Below are positions 3,833 to 5,090 of a stretch of 5,090 nt of DNA, piece after piece. Each line of letters starts with the position of its first letter. Within the stretch, counting starts at the first letter, position 1. The position numbers were made by a program, and so were the translations under genes. The stretch is taken from the NCBI GenBank assembly GCA_007693875.1, contig RECT01000395.1, forward strand, positions 1-5,090. Reading direction: 5' to 3'. The notes under the pieces were generated by a model. That model saw nothing but the letters and a program-made list of their open reading frames with translations, did no database searches and was not told where the DNA came from. This DNA is from Spirulina sp. DLM2.Bin59. GTDB taxonomy: Bacteria > Cyanobacteriota > Cyanobacteriia > Cyanobacteriales > Spirulinaceae.

Positions 3833-5090
3833 AGCGTATCTATTATTGATCAACGCTTAGCATCAGTCGCTAACAATATTCGCCAAGAGGCCGCCGAAGA
3901 GTTACGAATAAGAGACGAAAACAAACTTAAGTCTCTGGCATTTGTTTACCTCTGTGTTCAAACCATTTTGGACTTAGAGAGTGATGATGCTTTTGATTGC
4001 TTAACTGAAGGAGGGGGCGACTTTGGAGTAGATGCTATGCATATCTCTGAAGAGTATGATGGTGAGTTTACAGTTAGCTTATTTCAAGCAAAGTATAAGA
4101 ATAATCTGGAAGGAAATTCTAATTTTCCTGAGGAAGGCATAGAGAGTTTAATTAACGCAATTCAATACTTATTTAATCCAGCAGCTAAACTAGAATATAT
4201 TAATCAACGACTACTCGCGAAAGTGGAAGAAGCTCGCAGCTTGATTCGGGATGGTTATATTCCCCAAGTTCGAGCGCTAGCTTGTAATAATGGGCTGAAG
4301 TGGAATGCATCTGCTGAGGAAGCGATTCAGCGTACTGGGTTTGGTGATCAGGTTACATGGGAACATGTTAACCATGAGCGTTTAGTCAAAATTCTTCAAG
4401 CTTCTAGGCCCGTAACAGATACTTTGCAGCTCAGTGGCAAAGCGATCATTGAAGATATGGAGTTTAGCCGGGTACTCGTAGGCCGGATTTCTGTTACTGA
4501 AATTGCAACACTGATTGACCGCCACGGTGAACGATTATTAGAACGTAATATTCGTCGCTACTTAGGTTTACAAGGCAATCGTGTCAATGAGGGTATCCGT
4601 CATACTTTAACGAGCGATGAGAAAAACAATTTTTACTTTTACAACAATGGAGTAACGCTGACTTGCGATAGTTTTTCCTATAACGCGCTGCAAGATGGCG
4701 ATTACCAGGTTCGTGTTGAAAATTTACAGATTATTAATGGCGGCCAAACCTGCATGACCATATCTAAAACCTTGCGAGAACCCGATTTGCTTCATCAAAA
4801 TGCTCAAGCTTATGTTCTGCTTCGGCTTTATCAATTACCCCGTGAGAACGAAGGGCTAGTCCAAAGAATTACCTACGCCACTAATAGCCAAAATCCAGTA
4901 GATCTCAAAGATTTACGTGCCAATGATGAGCGTCAGCAAAGATTGGAAATGGATATTCAACAATTGGGGTTTAATTATCGACGTAAACGTTCCGATACTA
5001 ATACTCGACCTGTGGATATTACTTCAGGAGTAGCGGCTGAAGCAGTATTATCTGTTTGGAGAAGGAAGCCTCATCAGGCAAAATTTTTCT
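3824..5090 (+). CDS. AIPR-family protein with N-terminal PD-(D/E)XK-like nuclease motif, 3' end beyond the window
   Basis: The frame from ATG 3824 is open for 422 codons and leaves the window. Members are commonly 550-700 residues (from memory), so the C-terminal part is missing. The AIPR (abortive infection phage resistance) family is often found in restriction-modification operons; its biochemistry is poorly known. AIPR-type motifs are FYFYNNGVT (270-278), IINGGQT (303-309) and YATNSQNPVDLKDLRAND (351-368). Near the N-terminus, EGGGDFGVDA (62-71) followed by FQAKYK (87-92) resembles the GxD...QxK active site of Mrr-type PD-(D/E)XK nucleases, with Asp70, Gln88 and Lys90 as candidate catalytic residues. 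I infer a cytoplasmic nucleic-acid-acting defence protein. It has its own strong promoter, its codons are AT-rich (many TTA, ATT, AAT), and it contains no HIP1 octamer, unlike the upstream genes, which fits horizontal gain. TTG 3797 is an alternative in-frame start, less likely than the first ATG. Confidence 0.85.
   Translation, partial: MDISVSIIDQRLASVANNIRQEAAEELRIRDENKLKSLAFVYLCVQTILDLESDDAFDCLTEGGGDFGVDAMHISEEYDGEFTVSLFQAKYKNNLEGNSNFPEEGIESLINAIQYLFNPAAKLEYINQRLLAKVEEARSLIRDGYIPQVRALACNNGLKWNASAEEAIQRTGFGDQVTWEHVNHERLVKILQASRPVTDTLQLSGKAIIEDMEFSRVLVGRISVTEIATLIDRHGERLLERNIRRYLGLQGNRVNEGIRHTLTSDEKNNFYFYNNGVTLTCDSFSYNALQDGDYQVRVENLQIINGGQTCMTISKTLREPDLLHQNAQAYVLLRLYQLPRENEGLVQRITYATNSQNPVDLKDLRANDERQQRLEMDIQQLGFNYRRKRSDTNTRPVDITSGVAAEAVLSVWRRKPHQAKFF

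Noticed and set aside
1..5090. CRISPR array, tRNA or rRNA genes
   Set aside because: I saw no regularly spaced direct repeats, no cloverleaf with a T-arm consensus and no rRNA-like conserved blocks.

Overview
The window reads as a piece of a cyanobacterial chromosome. Five copies of the octamer GCGATCGC (the HIP1 repeat that is overabundant in many cyanobacteria) lie at 44, 356, 1871, 2064 and 2479. It encodes a HetZ-type protein, a family known mainly from filamentous cyanobacteria, and carries a short GTAGGGGCGAA-type palindromic repeat of a kind common in cyanobacterial intergenic DNA. A filamentous cyanobacterium is the best guess. The species cannot be named from this sequence.

Layout: (1) 1-1158, minus strand: larC, the nickel-insertion enzyme for the nickel-pincer cofactor, cut at its C-terminus by the window edge. 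(2) 1159-1284: a divergent intergenic gap holding the palindromic repeat. (3) 1285-1950, plus: a YrdC/Sua5-fold protein of the YciO subgroup. (4) 1951-2273: a non-coding stretch dense in hairpins, with a minus-strand intrinsic terminator abutting the yciO stop, a plus-strand intrinsic terminator at 2075-2109, and a possible small minus-strand RNA between them. (5) 2274-3476, plus: a HetZ-family regulator. (6) 3477-3823: a 347-base AT-rich gap with a strong stem-loop, a near-consensus sigma70 promoter (TTGACA-17-TATAAC, extended -10) and a structured leader. (7) 3824-5090, plus: the first 422 codons of an AIPR-family protein with an N-terminal PD-(D/E)XK-nuclease-like motif, running off the right edge.

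The first 3.5 kb looks like ordinary core genome: GC-rich, with HIP1 sites. From about 3540 the sequence becomes AT-rich, HIP1 disappears and the encoded protein belongs to a family tied to phage defence and restriction-modification loci. I infer that an accessory (probably defence) segment begins just after the HetZ gene. No evidence joins the larC, yciO and hetZ genes into one pathway. The most interesting part is the AIPR gene with its own strong promoter and an operator-like inverted repeat, one arm inside the promoter and the other over the start codon. Its partners would lie to the right of the window.
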